NCBI GenBank assembly: GCA_963773665.1
Contig: CAVZBZ010000001.1
Coordinates: 1,364,001 to 1,428,000, forward strand
Direction of reading: 5' to 3'
Source of the DNA: DATJLY01 sp963773665
GTDB taxonomy: Bacteria > Pseudomonadota > Alphaproteobacteria > ATCC43930 > CGMCC-115725
DNA: 64,000 bases
Part shown: piece by piece, positions 52,217-59,542 of the stretch
Layout: each line of letters opens with the position of its first letter
Numbering within the stretch: the stretch's first letter is position 1
Notes under the pieces: generated by a model
Told to the model about the DNA's origin: nothing
What the model saw: the letters and a program-made list of their open reading frames with translations, nothing else
Database searches by the model: none
Program-made: the position numbers and the translations under genes

Positions 52217-53211
52217 CAGAGATACTCTTTGAGCCGCGCGCGGTAGAAATCGAGGGTGCGGGCGAGCCCTTCGGCGAGGCTCACGCGCGGCGCCCAGCCG
52301 GTGAGGCCGCGGAAAAGGCGGTCGTCCGATTCGTAGTCGCCGATGTCGATGGCGCGGCGCTCGGGCGGAAACTCCTTCACCGCAATACGGCCGCCGCCAT
52401 TGGCCTCGACCAGCATCCGCGCCAGCTCGATGAGGCTGACCGCCGGCGCGCCGCCGACATTGAAGGCGCGGCCCGGCGTCTCAGCGCTCGATGCCGCGAG
52501 CAAGAATGCCTCGGCTACGTCGTCGACATAGGCGAGATCGCGGCGCTGCGCCCCGCCCCAGACTTCGATCGGCTCGCCCTCGAGCAGACGCCTGACCCAT
52601 ATGCCGAGGAACGTCTGGCGCGCGTCCTTGATGCGCATGCGCGGCCCGTAGGTGTTGGTGAGGCGGAGCGACAGCGCGCGCATCCCGTGGATGCGGTGAT
52701 AGAGCAGGTGATAGGCCTCGCCCGCCATCTTCGCGACGGCGTTGGGATCGGGCGGGCGCAGCGGATGCGATTCGTCCACCGGCAGGCGATCGGGCGCGCC
52801 ATAGACCTGGCGCGTGCCGGCATAGACGATGGATGCCCCGGGCGCATGCGCGCGGCATAGCTCCAGCAGCGTCAGCGCCGCCGCGCAATTGGCGCCGAGG
52901 TCGCCCGCCGGGTCGGCGACTGAGCCCAGGTGGCTCGTGCGCCCGGCGAGATTGAAGACATAGCGGCAGCCCGCGACGAGCGGCGCGACGCGGGCTTCCT
53001 CGCGCAGGTCGGCGATCTCGATGCGCACGCGGTCGCGGAACGGCGCGACGTTGGCCGGGTTGGCGCCGCCCTCGGCCAAGCCTGAGTCGACGATCGCCAC
53101 CTCGGCGCCGAGCCCGACGAGCCGCTCGGCCAGCGCCGAGCCGACGAACCCGAGCCCGCCCGCCACCAGTACGCGCGCGCGGGCATAGGCGCGGTCGAGA
53201 TCGGCGGTCAC
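52216..53211 (-). CDS. NAD-dependent epimerase/dehydratase (extended SDR)
   Basis: 331 residues from a GTG with a GGAG Shine-Dalgarno. The Rossmann motif is VLVAGGLGFVGSALAERLVG, then VFNLAGRTSHLGSVADP, and the active-site YxxxK is replaced or shifted: the region reads PDPNAVAKMAGEAYHLL, with AVAK where YxxxK is expected. The SLRLTNTYGPRM and GGAQRRDLAYVDDVAEAFL motifs are normal. Loss of the Tyr makes catalysis uncertain, or another residue serves. It would precede the aminotransferase in making a nucleotide amino sugar. Confidence 0.82.
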   Translation of the reverse strand: MTADLDRAYARARVLVAGGLGFVGSALAERLVGLGAEVAIVDSGLAEGGANPANVAPFRDRVRIEIADLREEARVAPLVAGCRYVFNLAGRTSHLGSVADPAGDLGANCAAALTLLELCRAHAPGASIVYAGTRQVYGAPDRLPVDESHPLRPPDPNAVAKMAGEAYHLLYHRIHGMRALSLRLTNTYGPRMRIKDARQTFLGIWVRRLLEGEPIEVWGGAQRRDLAYVDDVAEAFLLAASSAETPGRAFNVGGAPAVSLIELARMLVEANGGGRIAVKEFPPERRAIDIGDYESDDRLFRGLTGWAPRVSLAEGLARTLDFYRARLKEYL

Positions 53212-53311
53212 GGCATACTCCGCAGCATCGCAGCATCCTTGCCGATGCGGAGAAGCCGCGCAATTCCGTTCCCCGGCGTCATGGAATTTCAATTGCGCAT
53301 GGCGCGCGCGC

Positions 53312-53938
53312 GTGATTCCTTGGCGCGTCGTGAAGCGCACGCTCGTTGTTCTCGCCGCGATCCTGGCATCCTGCGCGCCGCGCGGGACGCCGCTACCCGA
53401 TGCCGATGCCGGGCAGCGCTGTCTTGTGGCGCTCGACCGGCTCGGCGTGGCCTATCAGGTGGCGCCGGTTCCGGCGGCGGCCGGTTCCTGCGAGGTCAAC
53501 AATCCAGTGCGGGTCAGCGCCGCCGCGATCGCCTGGGACCAGCCGGGCATCGTCGCGTGCCGGTTCGCGGTGATGCTCGACCGGTTCGCGCGCGAAGACG
53601 TGACCCCGCTGGCCAGGCAATATTTCGGCGAGACCGTCGCCGAGATGCGGAATTTCGGGACCTATGCCTGCCGCACCACGCGCGGCGGGCACGAGAGCCT
53701 GCACGCCGAGGGCAAGGCGATCGACATCGCCTCATTCATCCTCGTGGACGGCACCGTGATCTCGGTCGAGCGCGACTGGCGCGCGAAGGGGGCGAAGGGC
53801 CGCTTCCTGCACGCAGTGGCGCTGGCCGCGTGCGCGCGCTTCAGCCTCGTCCTCACGCCCGATTCGGACCGCGATCACGCCAACCACCTGCACCTCGATA
53901 GCGGCCCCTATCGCAGCTGCGGCGTGCGCGGACCCTAG
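53312..53938 (+). CDS. Extensin-like (PF06904) putative lipoprotein
   Basis: 208 residues from a GTG; another GTG lies at 53330. The N-terminus VKRTLVVLAAILASCAPRG has a good lipobox LASC. The extensin-like domain shows CEVNNPVRVSAAAI, TYACRTTRGGHESLHAEGKAIDIASF near residue 118-145 and a C-terminal HANHLHLD, with His and Asp residues spaced as in M15-like zinc peptidases. Likely an outer-membrane or periplasmic cell-wall-active protein. Divergent from the epimerase gene over 100 bp. Confidence 0.85.
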   Translation: MIPWRVVKRTLVVLAAILASCAPRGTPLPDADAGQRCLVALDRLGVAYQVAPVPAAAGSCEVNNPVRVSAAAIAWDQPGIVACRFAVMLDRFAREDVTPLARQYFGETVAEMRNFGTYACRTTRGGHESLHAEGKAIDIASFILVDGTVISVERDWRAKGAKGRFLHAVALAACARFSLVLTPDSDRDHANHLHLDSGPYRSCGVRGP

Positions 53939-54066
53939 CCGAGGAGCGTGAGCGCGAGCCAGACGAGCGCCCCGGCCGCGCCGGCGACGGCGCTGAACAG
54001 CGCCAGATAGCGGTCCGCCGAGGCGGCCGAGCGGGCAGGATCGCGGCGGGTTTCGATGCTCGCCAT
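53935..54066 (-). CDS. 43-residue single-helix membrane protein
   Basis: The frame reads MASIETRRDPARSAASADRY then a hydrophobic stretch LALFSAVAGAAGALVWLALTLLG to the end. It overlaps the stop of the extensin-like gene by four bases on the other strand. The basic N-terminus and single helix suit a small inner-membrane protein. An inverted repeat lies four bases before its ATG. Function unknown; no Shine-Dalgarno beyond a weak GGA. Confidence 0.4.
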   Translation of the reverse strand: MASIETRRDPARSAASADRYLALFSAVAGAAGALVWLALTLLG

Positions 54067-54069
54067 GAT

Positions 54070-54085
54070 CCACTACGTATAGTGG
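54070..54085. repeat. Inverted repeat CCACTA-N4-TAGTGG
   Basis: Six-base perfect arms with spacer CGTA, immediately upstream of the 43-residue ORF. The size suits an operator for a dimeric repressor, but no regulator gene is nearby. Confidence 0.35.
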
Positions 54086-54146
54086 TTCGGCCAAAAGATC
54101 AATCGAAATATAGCGTTGGCCGCCCCTTACGCACGCGTCACGGGTT

Positions 54147-55133
54147 CTAACGCGCGCCCTTTGCCACGACCTTGTTGCGGAGCGACCCGAGTTGCGGCGA
54201 TTTCACTTCGACAACGTCGCCGACCTTGAGGAACAGGTCGGGCGGCTGCGCGCCGTCGGGTCCGACCGGGCTTGCGTCGGCGGCGGTGCCTTCGCCGGTG
54301 CCGCTCGCGATGATGTCGCCGGGCTTCAGGGTCATGTCGCGCGACAGATATTCGAGATACTGCGCGAACGAGAAGGTCATCTCGCCGGTATTGTGCTTCT
54401 GGCGGCGCTCGCCGTTGACGTAGGTCTCGATGTCGATGTTGGTGCAGTCGAATTCGCGCACGGCAATGGCCGGGCCCAACGACCACGACGTGTCCCAGTT
54501 CTTGGGGATGGCGAAATTCATCGGGCCCAACGGCTCGCGCGGGCTGCGGATGCTCCAGTCGCAATAGAGCGTGATGCCCCAGACCGAGTTCTTGAGGTCG
54601 TCGGGCCGCAGATCCTTGCCGCCGCGGCCGAGGATGATCGCGGCCTCGCCCTCGTAGTCGAGCCGGTCGCAGCGCGCAGGATAGATCACGCTCTCGTCCG
54701 GGCCGATCGGGTCGGTCACGGTCCAGAAACCCCAGATGAAGGGCGCGGCGACGGCGCGGCCCGAGCGGCGCGTCATGCGCTCGCGATGGGTCGTGAAGTT
54801 CGAGCCGGCGCAGGCGACGCGCGTGCCGTTGGGCCGCGGCGGATGGATGCGCACCTTGGCGGCATCGCACACGACGCTTTCGCCGCGATGGTCCTTGTCG
54901 TCGGCCGCGTTGGCGAGATGTTCGAGCGACGCCTCGGCATCATCGAGCGCCCGCTTGCCGCTCTCGATGAGGCGCAACAGGTCCGGCGGCACGAGCGCCT
55001 GGCCGAGCGTGAAGGCGTGGCGCTCGCCCCTCTTTTCGCGCAGATATTTGGTGCAGGCGCGCGACAAGTCGATGACCTTGTCGCCCTGCAATGCGCCGGT
55101 TCGCTTTTCCGGACCGTAGACGACGATTCTCAT
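54147..55133 (-). CDS. Fumarylacetoacetate hydrolase-family protein
   Basis: 328 residues. The FAH C-terminal domain is plain: GTRVACAGSNFTTHRERM near residue 105, DYEGEAAIILGRGGKDL near 165 with the metal-binding acidic residues, SFAQYLEYLSRDMTLKPGDIIASGTGEG near 255. Family members cleave or decarboxylate beta-keto acids in aromatic degradation, for example after meta cleavage. It lies 25 bp downstream of a binding-protein gene on the same strand, the last gene of the 54-64 kb catabolic run. Confidence 0.88.
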   Translation of the reverse strand: MRIVVYGPEKRTGALQGDKVIDLSRACTKYLREKRGERHAFTLGQALVPPDLLRLIESGKRALDDAEASLEHLANAADDKDHRGESVVCDAAKVRIHPPRPNGTRVACAGSNFTTHRERMTRRSGRAVAAPFIWGFWTVTDPIGPDESVIYPARCDRLDYEGEAAIILGRGGKDLRPDDLKNSVWGITLYCDWSIRSPREPLGPMNFAIPKNWDTSWSLGPAIAVREFDCTNIDIETYVNGERRQKHNTGEMTFSFAQYLEYLSRDMTLKPGDIIASGTGEGTAADASPVGPDGAQPPDLFLKVGDVVEVKSPQLGSLRNKVVAKGAR

Positions 55134-55158
55134 TTCCTGCTCCCGTTGTGTTTGGCGA

Positions 55159-56346
55159 TCATTCCTTGAGCGGCTCGCCGCCGATCTTGCTCACCCATTT
55201 CCAGCGCGGGCCGTCGGGGCCCTTCGGATCGTAGGTTATGAGCACCGAGGTGTCGTGCGAGAGGCCGCGATCCGGAAACTGGGTGAAATCGTAAATCCCG
55301 TTGACGCCGGCGAAGTCCTTCAAACCGAGGATCCATTTGCGCAGCTGCTCAGGCGTGGCGCCCGGCCCGAGCTCGCGCAGGCCGGTGACGGTGATGAGCG
55401 CGGCGTCCCACGTGTCGGCCGTGTTGTTGTCGGCCTTCATGCCGTGCTTCGCCAGGATCGCGTACATCTCGTGCTGGATCTTCTCGACGCGCGGGTCGAG
55501 CGTGACCAGCCCGTCATGCGGCGGGAACAGCGCCGAGGCCATGACGAGCTGCTTCGGCAGGAAGCCCTGATACTGCTCCATCTGCTGGAACACCTCGTTG
55601 CCGGCGGTGGGCGCCACCGGGACGTCGAGCCCGGTCTGGATCATGCCCTTGAACACGGTGGCGCAGGGCGAGCCGGTGGTCCAGGCGATGAGCGCCTCGG
55701 CGCCGGCGGTCTTGATGCGCTCCACTTGCGCCGAGACGGTGAGGTCGGTCGGATTGAAATGCTCGTACGCGACGATCTTGATGGACGCGTTTTCGGGCTC
55801 TTTCAGGTCGACCGCGATGGCGCGGTCGGCGTCCTGGCCGGTGACGTCGGTCGGATTGAGGATGCCGATCTTGGTCCAGCCGTGCATGCGGTAGTAGCGC
55901 AGCACGGCGTTGATGCCGTCGAGCGTGTCGGGGCCCGAGGCGAAGGCGAAGCTGCCCGGCTTCGGATGGAGCGCCGGCGAGTTGCACCACATCACCGGCC
56001 CGTCCGAGAGAAGGGGCGCGACCGCGGCGCAATTGGCAACCGGGCCGGTCACCATGAGCGCGGTCGGGTGCGCGGCGAGCACGTCGGTCGCGAGCTGCAC
56101 CGCGAGCTGCGGCTGGCTCTGGTCGTCGTCGTAGATGAAATGGACCGGACGGCCCTTGATGCCGCCCTGCGAATTCACCCAGTCCTCGAACGCATCGAAA
56201 TTCAACTTCATGTATTTGCCGACGAAGGCGCTGATGCCGGTCATCGTGGCGATGACGTGAATGTCGAACGTGTCCGCCGCGCGCGCGGGCCCGGCAAGCG
56301 CCACTGCGAGTGCAGCGGCAGACGCGAGGCGCAAGAGTTTTCTCAC
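55159..56346 (-). CDS. Branched-chain-type ABC transporter substrate-binding protein (orphan)
   Basis: 395 residues from a GTG preceded by GGGAGGGAAAG. The signal peptide is KLLRLASAAALAVALAGPARAA. The Peripla_BP_6 body has HVIATMTGISAFVGKYMKLNFDAFEDWVN and GGIKGRPVHFIYDDDQSQPQLAVQLATDVLA. No permease or ATPase genes are adjacent; the neighbours are an FAH hydrolase and an MFS carrier. It may use a Liv-type transporter encoded elsewhere, perhaps that at 24-29 kb. Confidence 0.87.
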   Translation of the reverse strand: MRKLLRLASAAALAVALAGPARAADTFDIHVIATMTGISAFVGKYMKLNFDAFEDWVNSQGGIKGRPVHFIYDDDQSQPQLAVQLATDVLAAHPTALMVTGPVANCAAVAPLLSDGPVMWCNSPALHPKPGSFAFASGPDTLDGINAVLRYYRMHGWTKIGILNPTDVTGQDADRAIAVDLKEPENASIKIVAYEHFNPTDLTVSAQVERIKTAGAEALIAWTTGSPCATVFKGMIQTGLDVPVAPTAGNEVFQQMEQYQGFLPKQLVMASALFPPHDGLVTLDPRVEKIQHEMYAILAKHGMKADNNTADTWDAALITVTGLRELGPGATPEQLRKWILGLKDFAGVNGIYDFTQFPDRGLSHDTSVLITYDPKGPDGPRWKWVSKIGGEPLKE

Positions 56347-56359
56347 CTTTCCCTCCCAA

Positions 56360-57766
56360 TCAGTCGGCATCGAGGACGAGCGCCGCCACGGGCCGCTTCG
56401 GCAGCAAGGACGGCGAGAGCGTCTCGAGCACTTGCCCCCTGGTCTCGACCGCGAACAAATAGGTCACGATCAGGCCGAGCAGCGTGAGGCAGCCGAACAC
56501 GGCGAATATCGCGTGCAATCCGAACGCTGGCAGCATGGCGCCGATGATGGCCGGTCCCGCGGTGCCCCCCAACCGCAGCCAGGCATTGCCGAAGCCGCTG
56601 CCCACGGCGCGCAACTCGGTCGGATAGAGCTCAGCCGTATAGGTGCTGAGCGAGAGCGCGAGCCAGCCGACGGACACCTGCGTGAAGACGAGCGCGATCA
56701 GCACGGTCATCGCCGCCGGGTTCGCAATCAGCGCGAGCGACAGAAGCAGCACGGTGCCGATGCCCAGGCCCAGCATGAACATGCGGCGGCGCCCGATCGT
56801 GTCGATGAGCGCGATGGTCAAGAGGAAGCCCGGGAACTGGATGATGGCGTAAATCGCCTGGAAATGCAGCGCTTCGGCGACCGTCATGTGATAGACGGTG
56901 CGCCAAATCGTCGGCAGCCAGGTGAGGAAGCCGTAGGTGATGACGTAGGTGCAGAACCAGATCGTCCACACGGTGAGCGTACGTTTCAGATACATGCCGC
57001 GGAACAGATCGCCGACGCGCGTATCGGCGCGCGGCACGCGCGGCAGGTCGGCCGGCACCGGCGGCAACGGCCGCGCGCCGTTGTTCGAGATGAAGCGCTC
57101 GACCCGCATGAGCTCGCGGTCGGCATCCTCGATGCGGCCGCGGTTGGCGAGCCAGCGCGGGCTTTCCGGCAGGAGCCACGCGAGCGGCAGCACCAGGAGC
57201 CCGGGCACGGCGCCGATCACGAACATCCATTGCCAGCCGAAATGCGGCACGACCCAGGCGCCGATCCATGCCGTCACCGGCAGCCCGATCGAAAACGCGC
57301 ACTGGTAGCTGAGGACGAAGCGGCCGCGCCGGCGCGAATTCGCGAACTCGTTCATATAGGTCGCGAGCACGGGAATGGCGCCGCCGAGGCCAAAGCCCTG
57401 GACGAAGCGCAGCACCATCATCGATCCGAGGCTCCACGCGAAGGCGCAGGCGAGGCTCATCACCGAGAACAGCACGATCGTGGCCATGATCGACGGAACG
57501 CGGCCCCAGCGCTCGGCCGTCCAGCCGAACAGGAGCGCGCCGAAAATCTGGCCGACGAAGCCGATCGAAATGGCGGTGCCGATCGCGGCCGGCGCCAGGT
57601 GCCAGCGCCCGGCCAGGACCGGCATGGCAAAGGACAAGTTCAGAATGTCGAAGGCATCGAAGAAGAACCCGGTACAGATGACGATGCCGATCCAGAAATG
57701 CCACGACGACAGCGGCAGGCGCTCGATGCGCGCCGCGATGTGACGGTCGGCAGCGGCTGCGGCCAT
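56360..57766 (-). CDS. MFS transporter, aromatic acid:H+ symporter-like
   Basis: 468 residues with 12 helices. The helix 1 DAFDILNLSFAMP and the loop GWTAERWGRVPSIM resemble the AAHS (PcaK/BenK-like) and related sugar-porter branches; LPESPRWLANRG near residue 205 and AELYPTELRAVGSGF near 390 are also typical. It would import an aromatic acid or similar compound. It is 13 bp upstream of the binding protein, so both share an operon. Confidence 0.87.
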   Translation of the reverse strand: MAAAAADRHIAARIERLPLSSWHFWIGIVICTGFFFDAFDILNLSFAMPVLAGRWHLAPAAIGTAISIGFVGQIFGALLFGWTAERWGRVPSIMATIVLFSVMSLACAFAWSLGSMMVLRFVQGFGLGGAIPVLATYMNEFANSRRRGRFVLSYQCAFSIGLPVTAWIGAWVVPHFGWQWMFVIGAVPGLLVLPLAWLLPESPRWLANRGRIEDADRELMRVERFISNNGARPLPPVPADLPRVPRADTRVGDLFRGMYLKRTLTVWTIWFCTYVITYGFLTWLPTIWRTVYHMTVAEALHFQAIYAIIQFPGFLLTIALIDTIGRRRMFMLGLGIGTVLLLSLALIANPAAMTVLIALVFTQVSVGWLALSLSTYTAELYPTELRAVGSGFGNAWLRLGGTAGPAIIGAMLPAFGLHAIFAVFGCLTLLGLIVTYLFAVETRGQVLETLSPSLLPKRPVAALVLDAD

Positions 57767-57842
57767 TGCTCCCTCCCCTCGTTCGTCTTTTCGCCGAGCA
57801 TATCACCCTGCCCGGCGAGCGGCGAGGGGGGGCGCCGCGCCG

Positions 57843-59393
57843 CTAGAACGCCACCTGCGCGCGCATCGCGACCGCGTCGAAATCGGCGCCGGTCTCCTTG
57901 CCGCAAACGGACGGAGCCGTGCACGCGGCCGGCGTCGCGACGCCGCCGGTCTTTTTCACGGTGCCATGCAGGTAGTCGAACAGGAAGCGCATGTTCGGAT
58001 TGAGATACCAGTTGAGGCCGAGCGCGTAGATCGTCTGCCGTCCGCCCTCGACGCCGTTCGTCGTGAGCGATCCGCCCGACGGCGCGGTCGCGATGAAATT
58101 GTCGTTGAGATTGACGTAGCTCATGCGCGCGGCAAGCTCGAACGCGCCCCACTTGCCGGCCGAGATCGAGAACGGATTGGCCGGGACGATGCCCGCATAG
58201 GCGCCGCTCGCCGGGATGTAGTTGCGATGCTCGCCAGTCAAGGTGACGCTGCCCTCGAGATAGCCGCCCCAGAACGAGTTGCTCGGCAGTCCCTGGCGAT
58301 CGACGCGGTAGTTATAGCCCTCGCCCTGGAAGAACAGATTGTTGTAGCCGCCCGCCGTTTCGACGCCGAAGACGGAGCCGCCCGTCACGGGTCCCGCGCC
58401 TCCGGCGGTTCCGAACGTGGCGGTGAGCAAGGTCGTCGGATCGATGCGCAGTTCGGGGCGGTCGGACAACGTGAAGACACGCGACGCGCCCGCCGCGGCG
58501 AGCTGCGGCTTGAACATGCCCTCGAGATCGGCACCGATATGGAGCGAGTAGTTGGGGCCCGAGAACGCCTGATAGGTGAAGCGGCCGAACGCGGCCAGGG
58601 GCTCGCCGGCGTTGTGCACGGCACCCGATGTCGGCCCGGTGACATCGATGCCGGCCCAATAGCGGCTGTCGTTGGAGCGGATGCCGAAGGCCGATCGGTT
58701 GTCGCCCGACCCGAACGCGGTCGCGATCACCTGCGCCGACGAGCGCTCCATGAACATGATGTCGTTGGAGCTCGTCGCCTCGTCGAGCGTGAAGGGCGTG
58801 TCCTGATAGCCGAGGTCGAACGCCAGGGGAAAGGGACCCTTGTTGAGGCCGTTATACGTGATGTAGGCGTTCTCGATGCCCGAGGTGGGCCCGCCCGGTA
58901 CGCCGAAGCCATCGGACGAGCCGCCGAGATCGTAGATGAACGTATAGTTCCAGTCGCCCGCGAACTTGCCGACGACGCCCAATCGCGCGCGCCGCGCATT
59001 GACGCCAGAATTGAGATTGGCGGGTGCGGTGAAGCGCGAATCCTGATGGTAGTTGACGTAGCTGCCGGTATCGAGATGGAGACGGCCGGTCAGCGCGATC
59101 GAGTATTGCCCGTCCGCGCTCTCGATGCCGAAGCGATTGCCGGCCGACTGCGTCGCGTGCGGCGCCGGTGCGGCCGCGGCGGCGGCCGGTGCGGGCGCGG
59201 GGGCCGCGCGCTGCTGCGCGGCTTGTGCGTTGATCTGGGTCTGCAGCGATTGGAGCTGCTGCTGGAGTTGCTGGATCTGCTGCTGCAGCAGCTCGATCTG
59301 CGTGTTCATCTGCGGCGCTTGGGCGTGGGTTTCGCCCGCGGCGAGCGCGAGCGCCAAGGCCGCGCCGGACAACAATAGACCCTTCAGCTTCAT
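57843..59393 (-). CDS. Outer-membrane porin with N-terminal coiled coil
   Basis: 516 residues. After a signal peptide (LLLSGAALALALAAGETHA) comes a glutamine-rich coiled coil (about residues 30-60, IELLQQQIQQLQQQLQSL) and an Ala/Pro linker, then a beta-barrel with alternating aromatic and charged strands ending in AMRAQVAF, a terminal Phe as needed for BAM assembly. The N-terminal coiled coil points to trimer formation, as in phosphate-selective (OprO/P) and related porins. It is the outer-membrane partner for the nearby MFS and binding proteins. Two direct repeats lie in its upstream region. Confidence 0.85.
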   Translation of the reverse strand: MKLKGLLLSGAALALALAAGETHAQAPQMNTQIELLQQQIQQLQQQLQSLQTQINAQAAQQRAAPAPAPAAAAAAPAPHATQSAGNRFGIESADGQYSIALTGRLHLDTGSYVNYHQDSRFTAPANLNSGVNARRARLGVVGKFAGDWNYTFIYDLGGSSDGFGVPGGPTSGIENAYITYNGLNKGPFPLAFDLGYQDTPFTLDEATSSNDIMFMERSSAQVIATAFGSGDNRSAFGIRSNDSRYWAGIDVTGPTSGAVHNAGEPLAAFGRFTYQAFSGPNYSLHIGADLEGMFKPQLAAAGASRVFTLSDRPELRIDPTTLLTATFGTAGGAGPVTGGSVFGVETAGGYNNLFFQGEGYNYRVDRQGLPSNSFWGGYLEGSVTLTGEHRNYIPASGAYAGIVPANPFSISAGKWGAFELAARMSYVNLNDNFIATAPSGGSLTTNGVEGGRQTIYALGLNWYLNPNMRFLFDYLHGTVKKTGGVATPAACTAPSVCGKETGADFDAVAMRAQVAF

Positions 59394-59460
59394 TGCCGAT
59401 CCCCGTCATTTGCTCTAGCGCGCCGCTGGCGAAGCTACGCGCAGGGCATGACGGTTAGGC

Positions 59461-59500
59461 GGCAACGGCGTTACGGCAATTCGGCAATGGCGTTACGGCA
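59461..59500 (-). promoter_or_regulatory. Two 18-bp direct repeats upstream of the porin gene
   Basis: GGCAACGGCGTTACGGCA (59461-59478) and GGCAATGGCGTTACGGCA (59483-59500), 17 of 18 identical, with a 22-bp period, about two helical turns. They lie 68-107 bp upstream of the porin ATG. The arrangement suits a regulator binding twice on the same DNA face. Confidence 0.55.
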
Positions 59501-59542
59501 CCGTGACTTTGCACCTGAGGATGCGGCACTGCGACGCGCCCT

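Noticed and set aside
54086..54110. Further FNR/FixK half-site (AGATCAA)
   Set aside because: Only one half is present; the other half reads GGCCA.
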